This document shows, piece by piece, positions 1 to 9,318 of a stretch of 64,000 nucleotides of DNA; the stretch's first letter is position 1; each line of letters starts with the position of its first letter. Location of the stretch: the NCBI RefSeq assembly GCF_000685075.1, contig NZ_BAYD01000011.1, positions 62,001 through 126,000 on the forward strand. Reading direction: 5' to 3'. Below the pieces are notes generated by a model. The model worked only from the letters and a program-made list of their open reading frames with translations. It did no database searches and had not been told where the DNA came from. This DNA is from Paraburkholderia oxyphila NBRC 105797 (GTDB taxonomy: Bacteria; Pseudomonadota; Gammaproteobacteria; Burkholderiales; Burkholderiaceae). The translations under genes and the position numbers were made by a program.

Positions 1-3000
1 ACTCGCCACGCGCACGGCCAACGCGCTTTCCACGCCGGCGTTCACGAGCTCGGCCTGACGCGCCGACAACGCTTCGAGATCGGCGGCGGGCAGCAACGCC
101 GGCAATTGTGGCGCGAGCCGCTGTGCCGCGTCGCGGCAACGCGCGAGCAGCGTGCCGCCGTCGTCCACGGCGCCCGACTGCAAATGCCGCAGGAACCAGA
201 GCGCCGCGCGTTCGAGCAGTCGCGCGACGTCGACGAACATGCGCGCCTGCACGTCGTCGGGCACGCGGTTGTCGAGCGCGTCGATGTCGCGCCACACGTC
301 GTTCAGGTCGAACACGTCGCGCGCCATGATGCAGGCGCGCACGATATCGCCGGGTTGCGCGTCCGTTTCCTCCATCAGGCGATGCACGAACGCGCAGCCC
401 ACCCGGTTCACGAGCGCGTTCGTCAGATGCGTCGCAAGGATCTCGCGGCGCAGCGGATGGCGCTGCATCGGTTCGCTGAAGCGCTGCTGCAGCGGCTTCG
501 GAAAGTAGTCGATCAGCAAATGTGCGACGAGCGGGTCTTCCGGCACGTCCGATTCGAGCAACGCATCGTAGAGCCACATCTTGCTGTAGGCGAGCAGCAC
601 GGCGCGCTCCGGCGACGTGAGGCCGAGCTTCTCGCTCTGGCGCTCCGTGATTTCCTCGTCGGTCGGCAGGAATTCGATCGCGCGGTTCAGACGGCCCGCG
701 CGTTCGAGCCAGCGCATGAACCGCGTCTCCGCGTCGAGCAGTTCCGCGCTGTAGCGGCCCGCGATCGAGAGCGCCTGGGTCTGGTAGTAGTTGTCGCTCA
801 GCACGAGCAGCCCGACTTCGTCCGTCATGTCGGCGAGCAGCATGTTGCGCTGCTTCATCGTCATCTCGCCATCGGCCACCACGAGGCCCAGCAGGATCTT
901 GATGTTGACTTCGTGATCCGAGCAGTCGACGCCCGCGGAATTGTCGATGGCGTCGGTATTGATGCGTCCGCCGCGCTGCGCGAACTCGATACGGCCGAAC
1001 TGCGTGACGCCCAGGTTGCCGCCCTCGCCCACCACCTTGCAGCGCAGGTCCGCACCATTGACGCGCACGGCGTCGTTCGCCTTGTCGCCAACCTGCGCAT
1101 TGGTCTCGTGCACGGCTTTCACATAGGTGCCGATGCCGCCGTTGTAAAGCAGATCGACCGGCGCGAGCAAGATCGCGCGGATCAATTCGTTGGGCGTGAG
1201 CGCGGCCGCATCGATGCCGAGCGCACTCTGCACAGCGGGCGAAAGCGGGATCGTCTTTACGGTGCGCGGGAACACGCCGCCACCCGCCGAGATGGCCGCG
1301 GGGTCGTAGTCGGCCCAGCTCGAGCGTTCGAGCGTGAAGAGCCGGCTGCGTTCCGCGAAGCTCGTCGCTGGGTCGGGGTTGGGATCGAGAAAGATATGCC
1401 GATGATCGAACGCCGCCACGAGCTTGATATGCGGCGAAAGCAGCATGCCGTTGCCGAACACGTCGCCCGACATGTCGCCGACGCCGACCACGGTGAAATC
1501 GGTCGCCTGCGTGTCGACGCCCATTTCGCGGAAGTGCCGCTTGACCGATTCCCAGGCGCCGCGCGCGGTAATCGCCATCTTCTTGTGGTCGTAGCCCACC
1601 GAGCCGCCCGAGGCAAAGGCATCGTCGAGCCAGAAGCCATACTCGCTCGAGATCGCGTTCGCGTAGTCGGAGAAGGTGGCCGTGCCCTTGTCCGCCGCCA
1701 CCACCAGATACGGGTCGTCGGGGTCGTGGCGCACCACGTCGGGGGGCGGCACGATCGCGTTGTTCACGAGGTTGTCGGTGAGGTCGAGCAGGCCGCGCAG
1801 GAAGGTCTGATAGCACGCGATGCCTTCGCGCATCCACGTTTCGCGATCGGTGGGCGGCGGCGGATTCTTCACCACGAAGCCGCCCTTCGAGCCCACCGGC
1901 ACGATCACCACGTTCTTCACCATCTGCGCCTTCATGAGGCCGAGCACTTCGGTGCGGAAATCCTCGCGCCGGTCGGACCAGCGCAGGCCGCCGCGCGCGA
2001 CGCGTCCGCCGCGCAGGTGCACGCCTTCCACGCGCGGCGAGTAGACCCAGATCTCGAACATCGGCTTGGGCTCGGGCAGCCCCGGCACTTTCGCCGGATT
2101 GAACTTGAACGACAGCGACGGGAGCAAAGCGCCATCCGCATCGCGCCGGAAATAGTTCGTCCGCTGCGTCGCGTTGATCACCCCGAGGAACTGCCGGAGA
2201 ATGCGGTCTTCGTCGAGATTGGGCACCTGGTCGAGCGCGCTTTCGATAGCCTTGAGCGCGCGCTCCGTGCGCGCCTCGCGCCCCTCGCCCAGATCGCCCA
2301 CGGCCGGGTCGAAGCGGATCAGAAACAGCTCGACGAACTGGCGCGCGATGGCGGGGTTGCCGGTCAGGGCGCGTTCGATATAAGCGTCGCTGAACGTCGA
2401 GCCCACCTGGCGCAGGTACTTCGCGTACGCGCGCAGGATGGTGACTTCGCGCGCGCTCAGATACGCGCGCAGCACGAGACGGTTGAAGTCGTCGTTTTCG
2501 ATGCGCGCGCTCCACACGGCTTCGAATGCGTCTTCGAACAGGTCCTTCACGCGTTCGATGTCGAACTCCGCGTCGTCGGCGAGTTCGAGCCCGAAATCGT
2601 GCACCCAGGCGCTCTCGCAGCCCGGCGCCTCGATGACGTACGGCCGCTCTTCGTCCACGCGCACGCCGAGATGCTCGAGCATCGGCAGGCTGCGCGACAA
2701 GGCAATGGCCTCGCCCGTGCAATACACCTTGAAGCGGAACGCGCGCGGCCCGGCTTCAATGGGCCGGTACAGATTCATCGCGATGCGCCGCGTGCCCTGC
2801 ACGCGCTCGATGAGCTCGATGTCGCGCACCGCCGTGCGCGCCGGATAATCGTCGCGATAGCCCGCGGGAAACGAGTCGGCGTAGCGATGCAGGAGCCGCG
2901 TGCCCTGCTCTTCGCCGAACGCGTCGAGCAAGGCATCGGCGAGATCGTCCTGCCAGCGCCGCGTGACCTGCACGAGCCTCGCCTCCAGCTCGCGCGTATC

Positions 3001-4437
3001 GACGTCGGGCATCTCGCCAGATTTCGCATGGACAACGAAATGAATACGGGCGAGGGCCGACTCGGATAGCAGTGGCGTGAATTCCACCGACTGGCCGTTG
3101 AAGGCCTCCATGAGCAGGCTTGCAATGCGGCGGCGCAGATCCGTGTTGTACTTGTCGCGCGAAACGTATACGAGGCAGGACACGAAGCGCCCAAAGCGGT
3201 CGCGCCGCACGAACAGGCGCGTGCGCTGATGCTCCTGCAACCGCAATACGCCCATTGCGACATCGAAGAGCTCGTCTTCGTCGGCCTGGAAGAGCTCGTC
3301 GCGCGGCCAGGTTTCGAGCACGGTCACGAGCGACTTGCCGAGGTGCCCCTTGGGCAGGAAGCCCGCGCGCAGCACGATGTTCGCGCACTTGCGGCGCACG
3401 ATGGGGATCTCGGAGCTCGAGACCATATAGGCCGTGGAGGTGTAGAGGCCAACGAAGCGCCGCTCGCCGCACACTTTGCCGTCCGGCCCCACGAGCTTCA
3501 CGCCCACGTAGTCGAGGTAGCCGGGGCGGTGCACGGTCGCGCGCGAGTTCGCCTTGGTCAGGAAGATGGGCCACGCGCCGGTGATGATCTCGGTCGCGGC
3601 GCTCGGCAGCGGCGTGATGTCGGGCGCGCCGGGCGCGCGCAGCGACTCGCGCAGGATGCCAAGGCCCGAGCCTTCCACGCCGCGCAGCGCGAACCCGTCG
3701 CCGTGCTCGACGAGCGCGTAATCGCGCTGGCCAAGGAACGTGAAATGGTCGGCCACCATCCACTCGAGGAACGCGCGTGATTCGACGTCTTCCGCGCTGC
3801 TCTCGCGCGCCTTCATGGTCTTGATCGTGCCGCGCGCCACCTCGACGATCTTCGGCCAGTCTTCGACCGCCGCGCGCACGTCGCCCAGCACCTTCGCGAT
3901 AGCGGCACGCAACTCCTCGAGTTTTGCTGCATCGCCGCAGCGGTCGACTTCGAAATGAATGAATGAGGCGAGTTGCGACTGCCCGTCATCGGCGCCCACC
4001 CCGCCCACGTCCGTGCGCACGATGGTGCCGTCCTGGCCGCGCCAGAGCCGGAACACCGGGTGCATGACCGAATGCAGCGCGAGCCCGAGCTTGTTGACGG
4101 CCATCGAGACCGAATCGACGAGAAACGGCATGTCGTCGTTGACGATCTCGATCACGGTGTGGTCCGAATGCCAGCCGTGCTGCTCGAGGATCGGGTTGTA
4201 GACCCGCATGCGCTCGGCGCCCGGGACGAAGCGCTGCGCCGTCTGCCAGTGCGCCATGGCGGCGCCGTAGAGATCGGCGATGCTGCGGCTGCGCAAGTCC
4301 TCTGCATCGACGAAGTCGTAGTAATGCCGCAGAAAGGGTTCGACGATCTGGAAGGTGGGTTCGGGTAATCGCGCACGCGCGAATTCCACGACGTCGGAAA
4401 GCAGATGGGTGACGAATTCCTCGTTTCTCACTTGCAT
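1..4437 (-). CDS. gdhB: NAD-specific glutamate dehydrogenase (large, ~180 kDa class), C-terminus cut by window edge
   Basis: Oxidative deamination of glutamate to 2-oxoglutarate and ammonia with NAD+, in the cytoplasm. The minus strand is open for 1479 codons from the ATG at 4437 to base 1, with no stop, so the last ~130 residues of a ~1610-residue family member lie outside. The translated product shows the family's long N-terminal regulatory region (start MQVRNEEFVTHLL), a central segment with the substrate/lysine region GGLRWSDRREDFRTEVLG followed by VPVGSKGGF, and a C-terminal part containing the nucleotide-binding region around GVGDMSGDVFGNGML. The gene stands alone; a ~330-base gap separates it from the divergent small gene at 4766. 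The antisense strand has long open frames typical of GC-rich coding DNA and these are not genes. The family call is firm; the symbol follows Pseudomonas usage. Confidence 0.96.
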   Translation of the reverse strand, partial: MQVRNEEFVTHLLSDVVEFARARLPEPTFQIVEPFLRHYYDFVDAEDLRSRSIADLYGAAMAHWQTAQRFVPGAERMRVYNPILEQHGWHSDHTVIEIVNDDMPFLVDSVSMAVNKLGLALHSVMHPVFRLWRGQDGTIVRTDVGGVGADDGQSQLASFIHFEVDRCGDAAKLEELRAAIAKVLGDVRAAVEDWPKIVEVARGTIKTMKARESSAEDVESRAFLEWMVADHFTFLGQRDYALVEHGDGFALRGVEGSGLGILRESLRAPGAPDITPLPSAATEIITGAWPIFLTKANSRATVHRPGYLDYVGVKLVGPDGKVCGERRFVGLYTSTAYMVSSSEIPIVRRKCANIVLRAGFLPKGHLGKSLVTVLETWPRDELFQADEDELFDVAMGVLRLQEHQRTRLFVRRDRFGRFVSCLVYVSRDKYNTDLRRRIASLLMEAFNGQSVEFTPLLSESALARIHFVVHAKSGEMPDVDTRELEARLVQVTRRWQDDLADALLDAFGEEQGTRLLHRYADSFPAGYRDDYPARTAVRDIELIERVQGTRRIAMNLYRPIEAGPRAFRFKVYCTGEAIALSRSLPMLEHLGVRVDEERPYVIEAPGCESAWVHDFGLELADDAEFDIERVKDLFEDAFEAVWSARIENDDFNRLVLRAYLSAREVTILRAYAKYLRQVGSTFSDAYIERALTGNPAIARQFVELFLIRFDPAVGDLGEGREARTERALKAIESALDQVPNLDEDRILRQFLGVINATQRTNYFRRDADGALLPSLSFKFNPAKVPGLPEPKPMFEIWVYSPRVEGVHLRGGRVARGGLRWSDRREDFRTEVLGLMKAQMVKNVVIVPVGSKGGFVVKNPPPPTDRETWMREGIACYQTFLRGLLDLTDNLVNNAIVPPPDVVRHDPDDPYLVVAADKGTATFSDYANAISSEYGFWLDDAFASGGSVGYDHKKMAITARGAWESVKRHFREMGVDTQATDFTVVGVGDMSGDVFGNGMLLSPHIKLVAAFDHRHIFLDPNPDPATSFAERSRLFTLERSSWADYDPAAISAGGGVFPRTVKTIPLSPAVQSALGIDAAALTPNELIRAILLAPVDLLYNGGIGTYVKAVHETNAQVGDKANDAVRVNGADLRCKVVGEGGNLGVTQFGRIEFAQRGGRINTDAIDNSAGVDCSDHEVNIKILLGLVVADGEMTMKQRNMLLADMTDEVGLLVLSDNYYQTQALSIAGRYSAELLDAETRFMRWLERAGRLNRAIEFLPTDEEITERQSEKLGLTSPERAVLLAYSKMWLYDALLESDVPEDPLVAHLLIDYFPKPLQQRFSEPMQRHPLRREILATHLTNALVNRVGCAFVHRLMEETDAQPGDIVRACIMARDVFDLNDVWRDIDALDNRVPDDVQARMFVDVARLLERAALWFLRHLQSGAVDDGGTLLARCRDAAQRLAPQLPALLPAADLEALSARQAELVNAGVESALAVRVAS

Positions 4438-4765
4438 GGCGGACTCCAGGAAGGACGGCCATGGACTGCATCGGCGGGAGGTTCATTATGCACCGGCGAG
4501 GTGACAGAAAGGGGCTGCATGTACACGTTGCCGGGCCGCTGCGTGGCACGGTTTCCCGCACCGCAGCATTTTCATCGCCGCACTTGCGGCTCTTTCATCG
4601 TCCCCGTCTTTTGCGAATTTCCGGGGTCGAATCATGGTTGCGCGGATAAGACAATTTGCGGTCCGAATTGTCTTCACTTCTCTCGATTGATTCGTATGCT
4701 GCGGCGGTAAAGTCGAATCTGCCGGGATGCCGAGCACAGGCTTCCCGGCTCTTTGGAGAGAGACG
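4438..4765. other. Divergent intergenic region with a 9-bp dyad
   Basis: This 328-base region separates the glutamate dehydrogenase (minus) from a small secreted protein gene (plus). It becomes AT-richer after 4600. The only strong structure I see is the perfect inverted repeat at 4648-4674, listed separately. A purine-rich stretch at 4755-4762 serves as ribosome binding site for the right-hand gene. No convincing sigma-70 pair was identified. Confidence 0.6.
4648..4674. promoter_or_regulatory. Perfect 9-bp inverted repeat, candidate operator
   Basis: AAGACAATT (4648-4656) and AATTGTCTT (4666-4674) are exact reverse complements with a 9-base spacer. The element is 92 bases upstream of the GTG at 4766 and 211 bases upstream of the glutamate dehydrogenase start, so it could serve either gene. 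There is no following T-run on either strand, which argues for protein binding rather than termination. The binding protein is unknown. Confidence 0.45.
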
Positions 4766-5122
4766 GTGGATTCGGTTAGCAATGCGATGAAAGTGACGCG
4801 GCGTGCGACGACGGTGTGTGTGGCGCTATGGGTTTGCGTGCTCGCTCAAGCGCAGGAAGTGGGCACAGCGGGCACCGCGCTAAGCGGCGCATTTTTTTAC
4901 AGCGCGAGCCTCGCGGCCAAGGCCGCGCACAACGTTCTCGACAGCGCCAGGATCGACAACATCGCCGTCCCCCAGCTCGATTCCGCCGGGAGAGCACCGC
5001 CGACACGTGTGATGCCTTTCTTCGACGGCGGCTATGGGCACAGACGGCCCGCGATCGGGCTCAATTTCTCGTTCGATCTGGGCGAGGCAAACAGCAGCCC
5101 GCCAGTTTCGTTACACACATAG
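4766..5122 (+). CDS. Small secreted hypothetical protein
   Basis: A 118-residue protein if the GTG at 4766 is used. That start has GGAGAGA at 4755-4761 at good spacing. An in-frame ATG at 4787 is the alternative and would leave a clean signal peptide (MKVTRRATTVCVALWVCVLA, cleavage after AQA). The mature part is small and Ala/Gly-rich with no domain I recognise. The C-terminal motif RPAIGLNFSFDLGEA resembles a short beta-strand-like end, but this is weak. It lies convergent to the porin at 5178. Function unknown; export to the periplasm or outside is inferred from the signal sequence only. Confidence 0.5.
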   Translation: MDSVSNAMKVTRRATTVCVALWVCVLAQAQEVGTAGTALSGAFFYSASLAAKAAHNVLDSARIDNIAVPQLDSAGRAPPTRVMPFFDGGYGHRRPAIGLNFSFDLGEANSSPPVSLHT

Positions 5123-5177
5123 ATGGGGTGGGCACAATGGTCCGGCACTCGCCACGCAAGTCCGCCAGGTCCGGCGC

Positions 5178-6236
5178 CTAAAACCGGTCGATCATTCCGA
5201 GCTGCACACCCCGCACCGTCGCCCCCGGCCATGATGGCGGAAGACCCGTGACGTTCACGCCGCGCAGGGTCATTTCGCCTTGCCCGCGGTTGCGCAGCCA
5301 CCCTGCGCTCGCATACAGCAGGACGCGTGCGGAGAGGTCGTACTCGCAGGCCGCGCTGAACTGGTCGGCGTTGTTGTCGCCGCCGGAACGGTCGCGCATA
5401 TACGTGTAACCCAGCGAGGCCCGAAAGCGCGCGCTCACCGCATAACGCGCCGAGACCGAGACGCCGTCGTTGTGATAGCGCGGCGTGCCGCCGTCGCCGT
5501 TGAAGAACGAGAGAAAGCCCGTGATCGTGCCGTATACGTATGAAACGCCGCCGAGATTCGCGCGCAGCGCGCCATCGCCGTGCGTCTGCTGATGCGCGTA
5601 CGAAATGCGGAACGGGCCGCTGGCATACACAAAGGTTTCGATGTTGCCTGCGATGCCGTTGCCGTCCGCATCGCTCGCGTCGCGCAGCGCGGTCATCAGC
5701 GTCGTCGAAAAGCCATGGAATTCGGGCGACAGGTAAGTGATCGCGTTGCTTTCGTACGGCGTGATCTTCGAGAGATTGTCGAGCCCCGAAGCGATGGTGC
5801 CCGCGCCGAACGCGTCGAGCCCGCCCTTGAACGGGATGTAGATGGGCGAGTATTGTCGGCCCACGCGCAGCGTGCCGTAAGGCGTGCCCACGCCAACCCA
5901 CGCCTGGCGGTTGAAGATCGTATTGCTCACGGCGTAGGTGCCGTCGTTCGAGCCGAAACCGTTCTCCAGGTCGAACAGAATCTTCACGCCGTTGCCGAGG
6001 TCTTCGGCGCCGAGCAAGCCCATGCGCGAACCGCGATACGCGCCCGAGTCCATGCGCGCGACGTAGCCCGCGCCCGGGTTGGTGAATTCGATGCTCGTGT
6101 CGAGCGCGCCGTAAAGCGTGACCGCGCTTTGCGCATGCGCGCTCATGGCGTGCGCCGCCAGCGCGAGGAACATGGCGAGCGTGACCAGTGCGCCTCGCGG
6201 CGCACTCGGTCCACATGAGCGGGTACAAAACCGCAC
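5178..6236 (-). CDS. Gram-negative porin (OmpC/Porin_4 type)
   Basis: Outer-membrane trimeric beta-barrel porin of the betaproteobacterial type, 352 residues, usual family size. A signal peptide ends in AHAMSAHAQ, followed by the diagnostic mature start SAVTLYGALDTSIEFTN. The body shows the typical pattern GSRMGLLGAEDLGNGVK, QAWVGVGTPYGTLRVGRQYS, and the C-terminal strand GVQLGMIDRF ends in Phe as required for barrel assembly. The start is a GTG at 6236, 3 bases after the stop of the upstream glucose dehydrogenase, so the two are likely co-transcribed. That suggests the porin admits sugars for periplasmic oxidation (inference). A shorter start inside the signal peptide is possible. Confidence 0.93.
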   Translation of the reverse strand: MRFCTRSCGPSAPRGALVTLAMFLALAAHAMSAHAQSAVTLYGALDTSIEFTNPGAGYVARMDSGAYRGSRMGLLGAEDLGNGVKILFDLENGFGSNDGTYAVSNTIFNRQAWVGVGTPYGTLRVGRQYSPIYIPFKGGLDAFGAGTIASGLDNLSKITPYESNAITYLSPEFHGFSTTLMTALRDASDADGNGIAGNIETFVYASGPFRISYAHQQTHGDGALRANLGGVSYVYGTITGFLSFFNGDGGTPRYHNDGVSVSARYAVSARFRASLGYTYMRDRSGGDNNADQFSAACEYDLSARVLLYASAGWLRNRGQGEMTLRGVNVTGLPPSWPGATVRGVQLGMIDRF

Positions 6237-6239
6237 GCG

Positions 6240-8801
6240 TTACTGCGGCAACGCGTAGGCGATCACGTAGTCGCCGAGCTTCGTACCGAACGAGCCATGC
6301 CCGCCCGCGGCGATCACGACGTACTGCCGGCCGTCGACCGAATAGGTCATCGGGGTGGCCTGGCCGCCTGCGGGCAGACGGGCGCGCCAGATTTCCTTGC
6401 CGGTATTCACGTCGAACGCGCGGATATAGTTGTCGGCCGTCGCGCCAATGAACGCCACGCCGCCGGACGTCACGATCGGGCCGCCCAGCATCGGCATGCC
6501 CATCTTGAACGGCAGCGGAATCGGCGAGCTGTCGTGCACCGTGCCAATGCGCTTCTTCCACACGATCTCATTGGTCTTCAGGTCGATCGCGGCCATGTAG
6601 CCCCATGCCGGCTGCTTGCAAGGCAGCCCGAACGGCGAGAGGAACGGGTTGAGCGTGACGCCATAGGGCACGCCGTATTGCGGCTGGATGCCCGACTCCG
6701 TGCCGCTGCCCTTGGCGCCCGGCTCCGGCTCGATCGGGTTGCCCGGGCCGCGCGGGATCAGCCGCGAGACGAACGGCAGCGCGATCGGATTGGCGATGGC
6801 GATTTGCCGGTCCGTGTCGATGGCAATGCCGCCCCACTCGAACATGCCGAGGTTGCCCGGGAACACGAGCGTGCCTTGCAGCGAAGGCGGCGTGAACGTG
6901 CCTTCGTAGCGCAGCTTGTGGAACATCACGCGGCACACGAGCTGGTCGTACATCGTGGCGCCCCACATGTCGGCATCGGTGAGCAGATTCTTCGGGCGGA
7001 ACGTGAGCTCGGAGAACGGCTGCGTCGGCGAGACGTGGTCGCCGGGCGCCGCGCCCTGCGGCACCGGCATTTCGGGCGCTGGCACGACGAGCGCGCCGGT
7101 GCGGCGGTCCAGCACGAACAGGTTGCCCGTCTTCGCGGGACCGTACACGACCGGCACGGTGTTGCCGTCCTTGTCGGTGATGTCGGCGAGCGTCGGCTGC
7201 GAGGGCATGTCCATGTCCCACAGGTCATGGTGCGCGGTCTGGTAGAACCAGGCGAGCTTGCCAGTGGACGCATGCAGCGCCAGGATGCCGCTCGCGTAGC
7301 GCTCCATGAGCGGCGTGCGGTCGCCGCCCCAGATGTCCGGTGTCTTCACGCCCATCGGCAGATAAACGATGTCGAGCTTCGCGTCGTAGGCGCCGGGCGC
7401 CCACGAGTTCGGGGAATTCCACGTGTAGTGCTCGCCCGGGCCCGGGATCTTGTTCGGATCCTCCGCGCCCGTATCGAACACCCAGAGCAGCTTGCCCGTG
7501 CGCACGTCGAAGCCGCGGATCACGCCGGAGGGCTCGCGCGTCGAGAAGTTGTCCTCGACCGCGCCCGCCACGATGATCACCGTGTTCGTGACGACCGGCG
7601 GCGAGGTGGGCTCGTACATGCCCGGCGTGGTAACGGGCATGGCGTGCTGGAGGTCGAGATCGCCGTTGTTGCCGAAGCCCGCGCAGCGCTCGCCGGTGAT
7701 CGCGTCGAGCGCGTAGAGGTGGCCGTCGTTCACCGGCAGCAGGATGCGGCGCGTGCAGGCGCCGTTCGCCGATGTCGCGGCCGGCGCCGCCGAGGTGGCA
7801 TCGCTCGCGGGCGCTGCGGCCTGCGTGGACGATGCGGCGGTGTCGCTGGCAGGCGCTGAGGCTTGCGTAGAGGACGCAGCCGCGGTATCCGATGCGGCAG
7901 CGCTCACATCCGAGGCTGCACCGGCAACATCGCTTGCGGCCGCAACGGGTTCCGCCGACACCTCATTGGCCGAGAGATCGACATACGACACGCCGCGGCA
8001 AGTCACGTGCTGAAACGACGGATCGGCCTGCAGCTTCGGATCGAACTTCCACTTGAGCTCGCCCGTCTGCGCGTCGAGCGCGAAGAGCTTCTGGTGCGGC
8101 GAGCACAGATAGAGCAAATTGCCGATCTTCAGCGGCGTGACTTCATTGGTGATCTCGACCGGATCGTTCGGGCCTTTCGTGTCGCCGGTGCGGAAGGTCC
8201 ATGCGACCTGCAGGTTCTTCACGTTTTCCGGCGTGATCTGCTGCAGCGGCGAATAGCGCGTGCCTTCCTGCGTTCGGCCGTAGGCGGGCCAGTCGGCGGG
8301 ATCGATACCGTCGGGGTTCGCAGCAGGCGTCGTGCCCGCCGACGCGCCGAATGTGCCGTTCACCGTTTGCGGATCGTGGTAGCACGCGTAGACCAGCACG
8401 CCCGCCCAGATCACGAGCGCGCCAAGGAGCGCGCTCACGCCAAGCGTCTTCGCGCCCTGCAGCCGCCAGCTCACGAGCAGCAGCAGCCACACACCGAAGA
8501 CAACCAGCACGCCAGAGCGCGGCGCGAGCGCCCAGAAGTCGGGCCCCGACTCCCAGAGCGACCAGATCGCCGTGCCGACCAGCACGAGCGCATAGAGCAC
8601 GAGCGCGCTGGGACTGCGCCGGTACAGTTGCAACGTCACGACGAGCAGCACGACGCCGGTCACGACGTAGTACGCGGAGCCGCCGAGCGAGAGCAGCCAT
8701 GCGCCGCCTATCAGCAGATAAAGCGCGGTGAGCGCGGTGAATACCAGCGTGATGCCGCCGATGAATCCTGTCGATGTCGACGATGCCGATTGTCTGGACA
8801 T
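6240..8801 (-). CDS. gcd: Membrane-bound PQQ-dependent glucose dehydrogenase
   Basis: Oxidises glucose (and other aldoses) to gluconolactone in the periplasm and passes electrons to ubiquinone; often behind mineral phosphate solubilisation. The protein has 853 residues against ~800 for E. coli Gcd. Residues 1-140 hold five membrane segments (for example 12-40, 44-61, 65-82, 97-112, 120-140). From ~165 the eight-bladed PQQ propeller follows, with blade motifs such as DPADWPAYGRTQEGTRYSPL, GAVEDNFSTREPSGVIRGF and PQYGVPYGV, and the end ATPMTYSVDGRQYVVIAAGG. Residues ~278-347 are an extra low-complexity Ala/Ser/Thr/Asp segment absent from the normal fold, which explains the extra length. A porin follows 3 bases downstream. 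Confidence 0.96.
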   Translation of the reverse strand: MSRQSASSTSTGFIGGITLVFTALTALYLLIGGAWLLSLGGSAYYVVTGVVLLVVTLQLYRRSPSALVLYALVLVGTAIWSLWESGPDFWALAPRSGVLVVFGVWLLLLVSWRLQGAKTLGVSALLGALVIWAGVLVYACYHDPQTVNGTFGASAGTTPAANPDGIDPADWPAYGRTQEGTRYSPLQQITPENVKNLQVAWTFRTGDTKGPNDPVEITNEVTPLKIGNLLYLCSPHQKLFALDAQTGELKWKFDPKLQADPSFQHVTCRGVSYVDLSANEVSAEPVAAASDVAGAASDVSAAASDTAAASSTQASAPASDTAASSTQAAAPASDATSAAPAATSANGACTRRILLPVNDGHLYALDAITGERCAGFGNNGDLDLQHAMPVTTPGMYEPTSPPVVTNTVIIVAGAVEDNFSTREPSGVIRGFDVRTGKLLWVFDTGAEDPNKIPGPGEHYTWNSPNSWAPGAYDAKLDIVYLPMGVKTPDIWGGDRTPLMERYASGILALHASTGKLAWFYQTAHHDLWDMDMPSQPTLADITDKDGNTVPVVYGPAKTGNLFVLDRRTGALVVPAPEMPVPQGAAPGDHVSPTQPFSELTFRPKNLLTDADMWGATMYDQLVCRVMFHKLRYEGTFTPPSLQGTLVFPGNLGMFEWGGIAIDTDRQIAIANPIALPFVSRLIPRGPGNPIEPEPGAKGSGTESGIQPQYGVPYGVTLNPFLSPFGLPCKQPAWGYMAAIDLKTNEIVWKKRIGTVHDSSPIPLPFKMGMPMLGGPIVTSGGVAFIGATADNYIRAFDVNTGKEIWRARLPAGGQATPMTYSVDGRQYVVIAAGGHGSFGTKLGDYVIAYALPQ

Positions 8802-8847
8802 GATGATCTCAACCTTCGTGTGAGGACGCTGCTTTCATCACCGGGAA

Positions 8848-9165
8848 TCAGAACACGTGCATCATGCCGATGTACGCTCCGGTCTGCGACTCGCCGGCCA
8901 TCGGGCTCGAGGGCGAGCTCGAATCGCGCGGCGTGGCGAACACCGAGAAGGTGCCGGCCTTGCTGTTGTTCACGTAGGCCACCGTGCTGTAGAGAAACGT
9001 GCGCGCGCTCAGGTTGTAGGTGGTGCCGAGCGCATACAGCATGGCGTGGCTCGACGGATCGTGCGCGGCGTCGCCACTGGCCACGGGGCGATTCATCCAG
9101 TACCGCTGGGCATGCTCCACGCGGCCGCCAGGCAGGTACGCATCGTTCGATGCGTACCTGCCTGG
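8848..9165 (-). pseudogene. Porin remnant (C-terminal third only)
   Basis: The minus-strand frame 8848-9264 ends in a convincing porin C-terminus: HAMLYALGTTYNLSARTFLY, then a strand with AYVNNSKAGTFSVF, and the terminal GAYIGMMHVF ending in Phe. Porins are ~350-390 residues; only ~100 are left and there is no signal peptide. Upstream of about 9165 the translation (ILDDALYFSDAVYPGRYA) no longer resembles a porin. The break coincides with a perfect hairpin at 9128-9165. I read this as a pseudogene left by a deletion; it lies just upstream of gcd on the same strand. Confidence 0.75.
9128..9165. repeat. Perfect 18-bp inverted repeat with 2-base spacer
   Basis: Bases 9128-9145 (CCAGGCAGGTACGCATCG) are exactly reverse-complementary to 9148-9165, separated only by TT. 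A near-uninterrupted 38-base palindrome of this kind forms a very stable cruciform or hairpin. It sits exactly where porin homology stops in the remnant at 8848-9165. It has no T-tail on either strand, so it is unlikely to be a terminator. Confidence 0.9.
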
Positions 9166-9318
9166 GTAGACTGCGTCTGAAAAATATAGCGCGTCATCGA
9201 GAATGGTGCTTTTCCGGTGCCTCCCAGGGCGTTGCCATGACGTCGGAACCTCGCCGGCGCGCATTCGCGCTGCGTATGCACCTCATTGATGCTTTCGCTG
9301 TCTTCCCTCACGGAAGCT

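Noticed and set aside
106..3069. 987-codon open frame on the plus strand
   Set aside because: It is antisense to the glutamate dehydrogenase, whose minus-strand translation carries clear family motifs; the plus product is His/Arg-rich with no recognisable domain.
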